Source: Cymbomonas tetramitiformis (Eukaryota > Chlorophyta > Pyramimonadophyceae > Pyramimonadales > Pyramimonadaceae). From it: DNA of 21,844 nucleotides. The notes under the pieces were generated by a model. That model had not been told where the DNA came from. It searched no databases and worked only from the letters and a program-made list of their open reading frames with translations. Each line of letters starts with the position of its first letter. The first letter of the stretch is position 1. The stretch spans positions 1 through 21,844 of the forward strand of contig LGRX02010027.1 of the NCBI GenBank assembly GCA_001247695.2, in the 5' to 3' direction. Below, in pieces: positions 1-8,057 of this stretch. The position numbers were made by a program, and so were the translations under genes.

Positions 1-76
1 GTGCATCTCACCTGTGGAGGAGGGTGACCTGAAGCGGGGGGGCTGCAGCAGAAATGTGCATCTCACCTGTGGAGGA
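1..76. repeat. Short direct repeat in a presumed host intron
   Basis: A 22-base string beginning gtgcatctcacc occurs at 1-22 and again at 55-76, separated by 32 bases. Read on the minus strand each copy is a pyrimidine-rich tract followed by CACAG|GTGAG, so an acceptor-like and a donor-like site are back to back. It lies just downstream of the exon proposed at 103-207, so it is probably intronic. Function unknown. Confidence 0.6.
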
Positions 77-102
77 GACGGCGACAAGAAGTGCCAGCGC
101 AC

Positions 103-207
103 CTTCTTCATGAGTGACCGATACTCCTTGTTCAAGTGGCTAATCGAGCGAGCTTGAGCCACCACCAGCTCCTCGGGCTTGTGGTGTTGATGCATGCGCC
201 TCAGGTC
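103..207 (-). CDS. Probable host exon, coiled-coil protein (exon e)
   Basis: On the minus strand an AG acceptor precedes GAC at 207 and the frame runs 35 codons to AAG at 103, followed by a GTGCGC donor. The peptide (DLRRMHQHHKPEELVVAQ..., ending SLMKK) is charged and helix-prone, as in coiled coils. The exon is an exact multiple of three, phase 0 at both ends, like the other exons proposed upstream. The gene would run on beyond the left edge of the window. The protein is not recognised. The exon call rests on splice-site context and composition only; transcripts would settle it. Confidence 0.45.
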
Positions 208-479
208 CTGCCGCAGAGTTTGGAAAACTGAATGATGATGCGACGTAGGCTTTCGTGGGACATGCATAGTTGCTCACTGTTTCTCCCACCCAAAGACTCT
301 CCCTCCTGTGGAAGGGACGCTGCTGACCTTGGCGCTTTGACGCGTGTCAAATCGATGAGAGTAAAAGTTGTGGTGTGAGACAGGACATATCGAACAATGT
401 CACTAGCGACAGCACACTTCAAGAAAAGCGAAATTTTGATATGGCAGTCCCATGCTTATATTCTGTGCGAATCGTGAAC

Positions 480-563
480 CTGTTCATCGAGTTCGCGATT
501 GTTCGAGATGTTGGCTATGTCTTGCATGCGCTGCAACTTGCTTTGGAGCTTCTTGTAGTCCTC
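480..563 (-). CDS. Probable host exon, coiled-coil protein (exon d)
   Basis: On the minus strand the acceptor CACAG precedes GAG at 563; 28 codons follow to CAG at 480, then a GTTCAC donor. The peptide (EDYKKLQSKLQRMQDIANIS..., ending NRELDEQ) has leucines and methionines at heptad-like spacing between charged residues, a clear coiled-coil look. It is phase 0 at both ends. The frame stays open upstream to about 638, so the true 5' limit could be earlier. No homologue can be named. Confidence 0.5.
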
Positions 564-904
564 CTGTGCCATGAAGACATCATTCCTCGCATCCAAACGA
601 GTCAGTGCATATCTCCGGAGAGGTTCACAGCGCAGCAAACACGGGGAAGCGGCTAAAAGGCGGCTAAATGACGTGTCTGCCTTTGTCCGTTCCTAAAGGA
701 AGGGCCGTAACTCTGATACACGTGGCGCTGGCGTCACGCAGGTCGTCACTGGAACGAGACTCTCGAGGCCGTGCACAGCCCGGGTTGAGCGCTCCTGAGC
801 TGCTGGTTTGAGATGCGTTGCGAAACAGCACGATGCGCTTTGCAGCAGATCTCTTTGAATTACGAGTTTGCAGGTGTTGGAACGGAGTGAAGCCGCGGCG
901 GGAC

Positions 905-988
905 CCTCGCCTTCAACTTCTTCTCCCTCATATAGACTTGCGATAGCCTGCCTTCAACCTCGTGACGCCTTGTCTCGGAGGTGTTCCG
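905..988 (-). CDS. Probable host exon, coiled-coil protein (exon c)
   Basis: A CTGCAG acceptor precedes CGG at 988 on the minus strand. The frame reads RNTSETRRHEVEGRL and continues with alternating basic, acidic and leucine residues to AGG at 905, where GTCCCG could be a weak donor. That choice gives 28 codons, phase 0. If the donor is not used, the frame continues to a stop at about 860. The acceptor is more certain than the donor. Confidence 0.35.
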
Positions 989-1121
989 CTGCAGACAGGC
1001 GCAAGCCTTCTTAGGGACGTACTTCATAGCAAGGAACGGCCAAAACACAGGTATTGAAATCGTCGATGGCGTACGGAACAGTCCGTGAGACAGTCGTGGA
1101 GTGAGTTCAAGGAGCCCTCAC

Positions 1122-1211
1122 CTCTGTTTCTTTGCGACTAATCGTCTGATGCAGTTCTGCATTGACGCGCTCTTGCTGGGTAAGGTCGCCTTGCACAACT
1201 TGCAGTTCGTC
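1122..1211 (-). CDS. Probable host exon, coiled-coil protein (exon b)
   Basis: This is the best supported exon. On the minus strand a pyrimidine-rich tract ending CTTTTCAG precedes GAC at 1211, 30 codons follow, and GAG at 1122 is followed by a good GTGAGG donor. The peptide begins DELQVVQGDLTQQERVNAEL and is rich in E, Q, L and V with heptad-like spacing, so a coiled coil is likely. Phase 0 at both ends matches exon a upstream (1339-1380). Confidence 0.6.
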
Positions 1212-1338
1212 CTGAAAAGGAGCAAATAATCAGCAAGTGCACGAGAAGTGAGTGATGGACGCTTACGAGACGGACAAGCAACGGCGGGTTTGGTTGAGAG
1301 CAGGCGTGAGTATGCCAGGCTTCAATGAAAACACCTAC

Positions 1339-1380
1339 CGCCACCATTGATCTCCTCTCATCGGCTTGTTCGGCACGTCC
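1339..1380 (-). CDS. Probable host micro-exon, coiled-coil protein (exon a)
   Basis: The acceptor TTCTCAG precedes GGA at 1380 and a consensus-like donor GTAGGTG follows GCG at 1339 on the minus strand, giving a 42-base, 14-codon exon (GRAEQADERRSMVA). The charged helical peptide and phase-0 boundaries agree with the following exon. A short intron of about 127 bases would separate the two. The upstream exons were not resolved. Confidence 0.5.
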
Positions 1381-4300
1381 CTGAGAATACAATGCTGAGA
1401 GTCAGACGTTATAGTTGACATATCAAAGCGTTGCCCCTCTGGCCTCCCACAAAGAGAGCCTGGGTTTAGATGGGATCGTTTAAACTCTGAAGATTGACTT
1501 TGGGATATATGAAAGTCCGCAACCTATCAAGGCTTCAAGCTGACGGCGGGACAGAAAGGGGGGAAACGCACAATCGCTCCATCTCTCTCGCGCTGGGTGC
1601 TCAAAAGATCCTTGTTCAGGGAACGGATGAATGCCTGCAGCCACAAGGTTGTTATATGCCCATATCTTTTCAAGGATTCAAAGTGTATGATAAAACTTGG
1701 AAAGTCAGTCACTTCGTGTCAATTAAAAGTCTGGGTGCCCACTGGTGTAGGCTTGACCAACCTTTAGTTCTTCGGGATCTGTTGTTGAGTCTGTGCCAAA
1801 GGTCCAGCTGCCCAGTAAGTAAGTGTGCATCGAATAGAAGTGCAGCACAAGACTGCGCCGTACTGAGAGTGCACTCTCGACACATATGTCTTGATAACAA
1901 GAACTTTCTCTCCCTCCATAACAATCCTCCCGCATATAAATAGGTCTTGGTCGAAACCGTCAACGTGCGCACCTGCATATGAGAGGTCTCGTGGCGGAGA
2001 CGGCGGGACAACATTCTGTGCCACCAAAATAAGTCAGGCACAAAACGCACGACGGAGTAGCTACGTTCACCTATCGCGCTCGAAAAACATACAAGGCGCG
2101 AAAAAATGAGGGATCAAAAAGTCAGAGTGAACCTGCGTTTGCGTCTCATCACTTAGGTCTGGATACAGTCGAAGCACAGATGAATTACTAACGTGGACCT
2201 GCGATAGAAGAGAAACACGCGAGTCACAATGCCGGACACTGCCTAAAACCGGAGAAGCATAAGGAGAGGGGAGAAGGTGAGCAGGAGTGAGAATCCAGCG
2301 CTTGCCATACCCTGCAAGCTGGACACTTCTTCTTCGTTGAAATCAAAGCCTTATGCAGACAGTCTCTGTTGGGCCACAGACTCAGTTAATATATCTAACT
2401 GTGTTAGTAACGTGATTTATTCGGAAAATTCAAACGTGCGTGAGGAAGTAGAGAACTCACTGGTGAAATAAGTGCCCACAAGGAGTCGAAACAGCGTTCT
2501 GGTGATGTGAAAGCAACGGCGAGATGCAAATTGCGCAGGAAGCTGAACAAACTGACATTTCTTGTCACTTAATTTGTGGAGCCTCGATTGTTCAAGTTGT
2601 ATGTTCCCCAGGGATACCTTTCACTGTATCAGAGTTTATTGTCCCTTTTATCAGTCATGCTTTTAGAACTCAGGTTATGATTTCCCCAGGGTTTATTGTC
2701 ACAGTATCTTCTCTTGACAATCCTCAACCTAGGATGAAGATCAGCACTAACATTCATATGCGCTCTTCTGATGATGTTTAAAAGTATAATTGTGAAGTCT
2801 ACGACTGCTTTATCACCCTCGGTGATGAGGCTTTCAGGGAAGAGAAGGCTAACGTAAGTGTCGTTGCGATTACTGACAGCCCGTCCATAGCAATGGCAAC
2901 CTGTGTCTACACTCGAACAGCAAGGGGAGCATTGAAGGGAAATCAATTATGTCCAGATATGGTTCATTTGATGGAGGTCTGTCTCCCATTGTTCTCACAC
3001 AGACTACCCTTTATGTGACGGGGGTTTACACGTTTCCACCCGACCGGCATCGGCACAGCTCACACGTCTGCAAATCTCAACTGAGCTGTCGATGTTGCTT
3101 TTTGATTTTTGAATGGGACAGGGTGACACGGGCGCTGGGAACTCGACAAACTTTTCTGATGATTGCATGTCACGGCTGCGTCTATCGCGTGAGACAGTGA
3201 CCACAATGAACGTCGCCGGCAGCAGACGGTGAACACATGTCACATCGACATCGCGGACACCATTGCCGCTGCCGCTGCCGATGCCGTTGCGTGACTGCTT
3301 ACTCGTTACTGTGACACTCGTTCTTCGTTGACCCATCCCAATCCGCAATTGCATCGTAAAATTCTTCAGCTACACTACACACTTTCTTCAACGTTCCGCC
3401 GCCTCATGGGGCGAACGGTGCTGTGACTGCTGTGATACACGCAGGGATTTCCAAAGTGCTCGGCTACTTTTATTTTTCAGTTCGCTTATCATAATGTGTA
3501 AACTTATGATACTATGTGTGCGCAGGTCATGTCGCAGGTATCCGATTGCGAGGAGGGACGCTCGCGGAGACATAGACTTCCCCCCCCTGGGGAAGGGAGC
3601 CCTGGCCTTGGGGAGGGAGCCCTGGTCTTTCTGTCACCCCTCGACCCCAGGTGCCAGGTCAGCTCCGTCCGTCATCAGTGGTGGGGAAAATAAAACCCCT
3701 GTATTTTATTTTCATGCATCTTAGACTGCGAAACCTCCCGAGCATCTCGTCCCAGCTTCACAGAGTTTGTGGAGACTGAAAACACGCATATATTCCACCG
3801 TTGTCGTTTATATCCACCGTTTATTTCACCGTCTCTGTTAGGTGTTGGGCCTCACCACTGGCGAGTTAGCTCACGCTTTCATTTTCTTTGATCCCGTACC
3901 TTGTGCTGGACTTCGGGTTTAGGCTTAGTTATTATGGGCTCAGACTAGCCCCTAGCCTGACCCTGCTTCCGTATCGTGTCCGTGACATCCTAGCACTGTA
4001 CAGTACAGTAGTACAGTCTTGCTTCACTGTCTGGGTTTCCGAGAGCATAAAGCCTCGGCCAGACACTGTTTATGGGATTATAATAGATAGTATGAAACAC
4101 ATATAGGGTAGAATATTCTATATATCCGTGTTTTAATACTATCGCTGTACGCATAAATATGAGGCTCAAACGGTGATAATATGTCTGTAAAGATATCACA
4201 TATGAGAGTCTGAGAGTCTAAGTAGCTTATGCTACGTGCGCTGTGTAAGTCTGTACGAGTACGGCTACGGTGATGCTCGAGTACTCTAACACGTGGCTCG

Positions 4301-4386
4301 CAGTCACTATCGCTGTGACTCGCGGTCTCTGTCGCTATGACTCGCGGTCTCTGTCGCTATGACTCGCGGTCTCGAGCCGAATAATA
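1381..4386. other. Flanking DNA without a supportable gene
   Basis: Many frames of 60-150 codons are open on both strands here, often overlapping one another, and none has a recognisable motif or clear exon structure. Further exons of the minus-strand host gene may lie in the first part. Small features are a GCCGCT/GCCGAT-type run near 3260-3290, two diverged copies of a roughly 24-base G/C-rich string at about 3585-3630, and the 22-bp tandem repeat annotated separately. Confidence 0.5.
4311..4376. repeat. 22-bp tandem repeat, three units
   Basis: Three adjoining 22-base units (4311-4332, 4333-4354, 4355-4376) share the core gactcgcggtctc. They differ by one base in the first unit and by the last bases of the third. 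A more diverged unit may precede them from about 4290. There is no sign of function; it lies between unassigned DNA and the copia remnant. Confidence 0.75.
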
Positions 4387-4643
4387 ATGCAGTCATCTGT
4401 CACATGCATCGAGGAATGTCATACAGGGGGCAGTACGGTATATCTAGTCCCCCGTGACACCACCACATTCTGTGGATGTGTGTGGCAGTGGCATGGTAAT
4501 GTAAGACAAGCAAATATCATAATACTCGAAGAACGGAGCAAGCATATATCAGGCATTTGCATTGGCAAGAACTGGTCCTATTGGTGCCTCCGGGTCTTTA
4601 GAAATAGACATGCTCGCAGAGGCCCACCTTCCCTCGCCTCGGG

Positions 4644-5706
4644 TCACCCTATCAAGTTCTGCCGCTGCAGTGATGCTAGGACAATCTCATCCTGTCGTTG
4701 CTGTTGTTGTAGTTGTTGCTGCTGGGCATGTAGCTGCTGTGCTTCAGCTGCTCGTAGCTTCTCAACCAGCTTAACACGCCGGTCCTTAATATCCAATAGG
4801 CGGGCAGTGAACTTGTCAATAATGGGAACCCCGTGTTTGGTGATAGGGAGGGCTTTTGTGAAAATGTCAGACTGATTGTCATCAGTCGGAATCCAGACCG
4901 GTGTAAACTTCCTGAGGGGTCCCTGACACCAGTTCCTAACCGCGTGGTACCGAACCTCAATGTGTTTGAGCTTAGAAGAGAGTGCCCGCTGAGTGACTAG
5001 AGTCTGAACTGCTGAGTTATCTACATTGATGGTGATGGGCTCAGCTGAGGGAAAACACTCTGTTAGTGTGTTATAGATGGCCAGGGCGGAGGTGCAGGCC
5101 TCTGACATGGCAACATACTCTGCCTCTGTAGAGTGAAGGGCAGTGCATGACTTCTGCTTCTTTGACCACCAGTCAATGAGCATACCGTGAAAGTAGAGAC
5201 AGTAGCCGGAAACGACTGAGTTCCGTGTGGCAGTGTCTCCTGCATGGTCTGAGTCACAAAATGCGGTGAGCTGGGGTGCTGCAGAGTCAATAGCCATAGC
5301 AAGTGTGTAGTCCCTGGTGGAATAGGCATAGTGTAGAATCCGTTTGGCAGAGGTGGGGGCTTCAACTGTGGGCTGGTGGCAGAACTGAGCCAGATATGTG
5401 ACGTGGTAATATATGTCAGGTCTGACTGTCCTGGCTAACCAGAGCAGAGAGTAGATCAAGGATCTGAGGGGTGTCTCAATGGACCTGTCAATGGTATCAG
5501 GTGAGGGAATGGGGAGGGAGAGACCCTCTGTCATCGGTGATCGAGGTGGCTGCGTATCCGTGTCTATGCTGAACTTAGCACACAGATCTGTGATGCTCCG
5601 CTCGTGTGAAAGCTCAATCCTGGTCGGGTATGACTCTCCTGTAGGAAGTGTCTCAGTCTGAACATCAACTCTGAGCTGGAGGAACTGGTTGAGGACACCA
5701 GAGTAG
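4644..5706 (-). mobile_element. Ty1/copia retrotransposon pol remnant (RT end and RNase H)
   Basis: The minus-strand frame encodes the 3' end of a copia-type polyprotein. In order it shows the end of reverse transcriptase (ERSITDLCAKF), the connection segment (SLLWLARTVRPDIYYHV), and RNase H with its acidic residues (AFCDSDHAGD, LHSTEAEYVAMSEA, INVDNSAVQ). It ends with the family-typical motif DNQSDIFTKALP. The RT catalytic region, integrase, protease, gag and LTRs are absent, so it is a dead fragment. After the usual end the frame continues about 60 residues into a glutamine-rich tail. The frame stays open past 5706 into viral DNA, but those first residues are antisense to the viral ATPase and are not copia. 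The remnant is cut exactly where viral homology begins (5707). Confidence 0.9.
4675..4750 (-). repeat. Degenerate CAG/CAA triplet tract (poly-Gln)
   Basis: Imperfect CTG/GTT triplets on the plus strand read as a run of glutamines with some H and A (QQLHAQQQQLQQQQ) in the copia frame. Such tracts expand easily; this one lies after the conserved end of RNase H and is probably not part of the enzyme. Confidence 0.7.
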
Positions 5707-5718
5707 GAAGATAAAGCG

Positions 5719-6450
5719 ATGCGAATTTTTGTAATATCGACCACATTCGATTCTAATAAAAAATTAATGAAGAATTTGGATATCGATCAAGATGATGTTT
5801 ATCAACCTGACACGCCAGAAACCGTTATAGACGATATCATTTTAAAATGTGAAGAAGAGCGTGATTTATACATCAAATATCACGAGGACATGAAACGATG
5901 GAATTTGTTACAATCAAAACTGAATAACAGAAACATATATATAGACGATATAGAACCTGATTTGATGCTTGAATTCCTAACTCCTGAAGGTTTTGAAAAA
6001 CCCACACACAAATGGAATGGTATTAGACCGAATATGTACTTATTCATAGATGATTGTCAAAGCACTCCATTATTTCGTTGTCAAAAATTTCTCAATTTGA
6101 TAACAAGGCATAGACATATCGCCGCATTTCCCGAAGGCGGAAGCCTTGGTATCCAAGTCTTTACAGCAATTCAAAATTACAAATCCCAGTATGGTGGTTG
6201 TCCACGAACTGTAAAAAACAACTGTACAAGTCTCATTTTGTTTTCGATGAAAGACAAAGCTGAGCTAAAAGAGTGCTTTGAATCAGTAGCAGGAGAAATC
6301 GCTGAAGAAAGCTTTTATAAGGTATACGAATTTGCTACAAAAGAACCGCATTCATTCTTGTTGATCGACCTTCACCCCAAAAAAGAACATCCTTCGAAAT
6401 TCCGTAAATGTTTTGATGAATTTATTATTATAGACGAAAACGAAAATTAA
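5719..6450 (+). pseudogene. Packaging ATPase, copy 1, lacks Walker A
   Basis: The 243-codon frame matches residues 62-304 of the complete ATPase at 17997-18911. It begins at what is an internal methionine there (MRIFVISTT). The first 61 residues, with the P-loop, are replaced by copia DNA, so nucleotide binding should be lost. The Walker B-like strand YLFIDDC is kept. Copy-specific residues include NGIRPNMYLF where copies 2 and 3 read NGERVNCYL, and YEFATKEP where they read YNYATTEP. The frame has no internal stops, so truncation is either recent or the remainder is maintained. A shortened protein from this ATG is possible but would not be a normal ATPase. Confidence 0.8.
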
Positions 6451-6469
6451 TTTCTGTGGTTATATTAAA

Positions 6470-6832
6470 ATGGAAAATACTGAAAATAATGCTGAAATGG
6501 TTGAAAATAATACTGAAATAAATACTATAGACTCTTTGAAATCAAAACGTAAATATACAATGAGCGATGCAAAACTTAAACAATTAACAATAGCGAGACA
6601 ACGGGCATCTCAAGTACGAAAAGAAAGGGCATTAGAACGAAAAGAGACTTTACGCAAATCAAAAGAACCTGAAGTTAATAATATTGTTGAAGAAGCGATA
6701 GAAAAACCGATAGAAGAACCAATGATAGAAGAACCCGAAGAACCAATAGAAGAACCAGTAACTCTTGTGTCATTAAAACGAACACCCAAATTTAGTAAAA
6801 ATGATAATGGAATAATGATACTGAACTTTTGA
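6470..6832 (+). CDS. Small charged viral protein, copy 1 (p120)
   Basis: The 120-residue protein is not recognised. It has an Asn/Glu-rich N-terminus, a strongly basic middle (SKRKYTMSDAKLKQLTIARQ, then a run of R, K and E likely to be helical), and a repetitive EEP-type acidic stretch. A conserved-looking tail ends KNDNGIMILNF. There is no signal peptide or membrane segment. It begins 20 bases after the ATPase stop, preceded by a TATATTAAA-like box that is kept in all three copies. It lacks several residues near the N-terminus and in the acidic repeat compared with the 128-residue copy 3. Position between ATPase and penton suggests a virion or assembly role, which is inference only. Confidence 0.75.
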   Translation: MENTENNAEMVENNTEINTIDSLKSKRKYTMSDAKLKQLTIARQRASQVRKERALERKETLRKSKEPEVNNIVEEAIEKPIEEPMIEEPEEPIEEPVTLVSLKRTPKFSKNDNGIMILNF

Positions 6833-6847
6833 CATTAAATTTCTCAC

Positions 6848-6858
6848 ATTATAGTATA
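6848..6858 (+). promoter_or_regulatory. TATA-like viral promoter box (penton, copy 1)
   Basis: ATTATAGTATA lies 5 bases before the ATG at 6864. The same string precedes the penton copy 3 ATG (17572-17582, minus) and the fibre-like gene (12306-12316, minus), and a close form precedes the small gene at 7153. Confidence 0.6.
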
Positions 6859-6863
6859 AAAAC

Positions 6864-7097
6864 ATGACTAAACACTATATACATATAAATTCAGTCCACC
6901 GACAAGACCACGAAAACAAAAGTAAAATGACTATTCATTTGAATCCACCAATTAACAATGTAAGTCGTGCTTGTTTATCGAAGTTTACTATAGCGAACAC
7001 TTTCTTTAATATTAGACAAGACGATAATGATGCTATAATGTGGACAGAACATTATTTAGTTAATAATACACTACACACAATCATTGACAGCAAGTGA
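6864..7097 (+). pseudogene. Penton/minor capsid protein N-terminal fragment, copy 1
   Basis: The first 68-69 codons match copy 3 (MTKHYIHINSVHRQ, then NPPINNVSRACL, TIANTFFNI). This is the pattern of the N-terminal strand region of PLV-type penton or minor capsid proteins (INS-R-x(n)-S-F, INNV, I-NT-YNI). Homology stops at about 7071; the remaining eight codons to the TGA are read from unrelated DNA. The rest of the penton is missing here. Family assignment is by pattern only. Confidence 0.7.
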
Positions 7098-7128
7098 CAT
7101 ATTAGATGTTTACAACGCCCAAAGTTAA
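7072..7128 (+). pseudogene. Possible C-terminal tail of an unidentified viral gene
   Basis: Immediately after the copy 1 joint, a different frame reads SLTASDILDVYNAQS and stops with TAA at 7126-7128, followed closely by the promoter box of the next gene. The codons look like real coding sequence and the spacing fits a gene end. It may be the 3' tail of a gene whose front was lost in the rearrangement. It is too short to identify. Confidence 0.35.
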
Positions 7129-7136
7129 AATGTAAG

Positions 7137-7147
7137 TTTATAGTATA
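7137..7147 (+). promoter_or_regulatory. TATA-like viral promoter box (59-aa gene)
   Basis: TTTATAGTATA ends 5 bases before the ATG at 7153, the same spacing as at the penton gene. It supports the small ORF as a real viral gene. Confidence 0.55.
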
Positions 7148-7152
7148 TAAAA

Positions 7153-7332
7153 ATGGAAATTTGTGATATCATTTCACTTTGTAACGTTGCGATTTTATTG
7201 ATTCACGCAATTGCATACAATGTTCGAAGGTCACGATGTACCGATATTAATTGTTTATGTATCAATTGTAAACGAAATTTGATGTCAAAGGACGAATTAG
7301 AGAATGACGATAAAGAAAATATAACATTATAG
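7153..7332 (+). CDS. Small Cys-rich protein with one membrane segment (59 aa)
   Basis: The 59-codon frame ends in TAG at 7330-7332. Residues about 4-23 are hydrophobic (CDIISLCNVAILLIHAIAYN) and could span a membrane once. A basic RRSR stretch follows, then a cysteine cluster (C-x5-C-x-C-x3-C, the first in RCTDIN and the last in NCKR) that could bind zinc or form disulphides. The C-terminus is acidic. The promoter box in front and intact frame support expression. The function is unknown; small membrane proteins are common in virions with lipid. It does not resemble any other gene in the window. Confidence 0.6.
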   Translation: MEICDIISLCNVAILLIHAIAYNVRRSRCTDINCLCINCKRNLMSKDELENDDKENITL

Positions 7333-7406
7333 TGAAAGATTTAAATATAATTGAAAGTCCTGGTTATTTCGCAAATAAAATTCTATGGTAAATTATATAA
7401 AGAACA

Positions 7407-7517
7407 ATGAACTCAAGAATTGGTTATGCTACTTATAATGAACGTAAACGATATGATTTATTTATAAAAGCGGATAAAAAAAAAATGAGGGAGTTTCCCC
7501 AACGTCATTTTGCATAA
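7407..7517 (+). CDS. Very small ORF, possible gene remnant (36 aa)
   Basis: This short frame (MNSRIGYATYNERKRYD..., ending QRHFA) follows an ATTATATAAAG box by 6 bases. Its first half looks like a genuine viral N-terminus and the latter half runs through a poly-A tract and into the GAGTTTCCCC repeat region, so it may be a gene truncated at about 7480. No homology is recognised. Confidence 0.3.
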   Translation: MNSRIGYATYNERKRYDLFIKADKKKMREFPQRHFA

Positions 7518-7689
7518 TTTCTCTGGTTATACCCTTACGACTTTTATCGATTTTCATCAATTTTCGCATATTTTTTATTGTATACCAATCTATACATACC
7601 AATATTCATATATAAGAGAGTTTCCCCCAAATCAAAACTTCAAACATTCAAAATGATCAACATCGTATATGCAAACTTGAGTTTCCCCC
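7491..7689 (+). repeat. Three GAGTTTCCCC(C) motifs
   Basis: The string occurs at 7491-7500 (four Cs), 7618-7628 and 7679-7689 (five Cs), each followed by an A- or G-started run in otherwise AT-rich, gene-free DNA. It stands out by composition. Possible roles are a protein-binding site near a replication origin or transcription end; neither is shown. Confidence 0.55.
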
Positions 7690-8057
7690 GAAAATCCTCG
7701 ATAACTTTCAAAATAATGCTTAAACCCTAAAAATTTTCGGTGATATCGAAAAATTAGACAATTTGATAAAAATAAAAATTTGGTGAAAAAATCTCAAAAA
7801 TATTTTTTTTGTAACGGTCACAGCTCTGCAACACCTCTGCAACACCTCTGCAACACCTTTGCAATACCTTTAACTTTCTCATATGATACTCAAAATTCAT
7901 TTTTTGATAGATGAATCTTGACTAAAATTTGGTGAGCATTTCAAATATTATACTTAAAAGCAACAATTCCGTTTCCGTTTCGTTTCGTTCGCATCGAGGT
8001 AGGGTTTGGTTTGGTTTTCCTAACTAAGTTCCTAAAGTCCTAAAGTCCTAAAAGTTA
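7518..8057. other. Gene-free AT-rich viral intergenic region
   Basis: There is no supportable ORF between the 36-codon frame and the stop of the polymerase-helicase frame. The stretch holds the GAGTTTCCCC motifs, the 11-bp iteron array (7824-7867), a T/G-rich run around 7968-8020, and three direct 8-base cctaaagt-type units at 8031-8054. It is the largest non-coding gap in the viral part and the best candidate for an origin or genome-end region. Confidence 0.5.
7824..7867 (+). repeat. 11-bp tandem iterons, four units
   Basis: Three perfect units of ctctgcaacac (7824, 7835, 7846) are followed by one diverged unit (ctttgcaatac, 7857-7867). Iterons of this sort often bind replication proteins, but no such link is visible here beyond the gene-free setting. 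Confidence 0.7.

Larger units (their letters stand above)
5707..7071 (+). repeat. Viral block copy 1 (ATPase C-part, p120, penton N-part)
   Basis: This direct copy is closely similar, with scattered differences, to the minus-strand block at 17359-18740. Homology starts at the string gaagataaagc inside the ATPase gene and ends at aatacac inside the penton gene. The DNA to its left is copia and the DNA to its right is unrelated viral DNA, so both ends are recombination joints. Confidence 0.85.

Noticed and set aside
1494..2109. Overlapping frames on both strands, up to 149 codons
   Set aside because: Mutually overlapping in several frames with no motif, and no consistent exon signals; cannot be told from chance.
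2524..3354. Frames of 83-116 codons on both strands, one with a hydrophobic stretch
   Set aside because: No recognisable domain, no splice or promoter context, and equal openness on both strands.
7824..7867. CRISPR-like array
   Set aside because: Units are 11 bases with no spacers; it is a plain tandem repeat.
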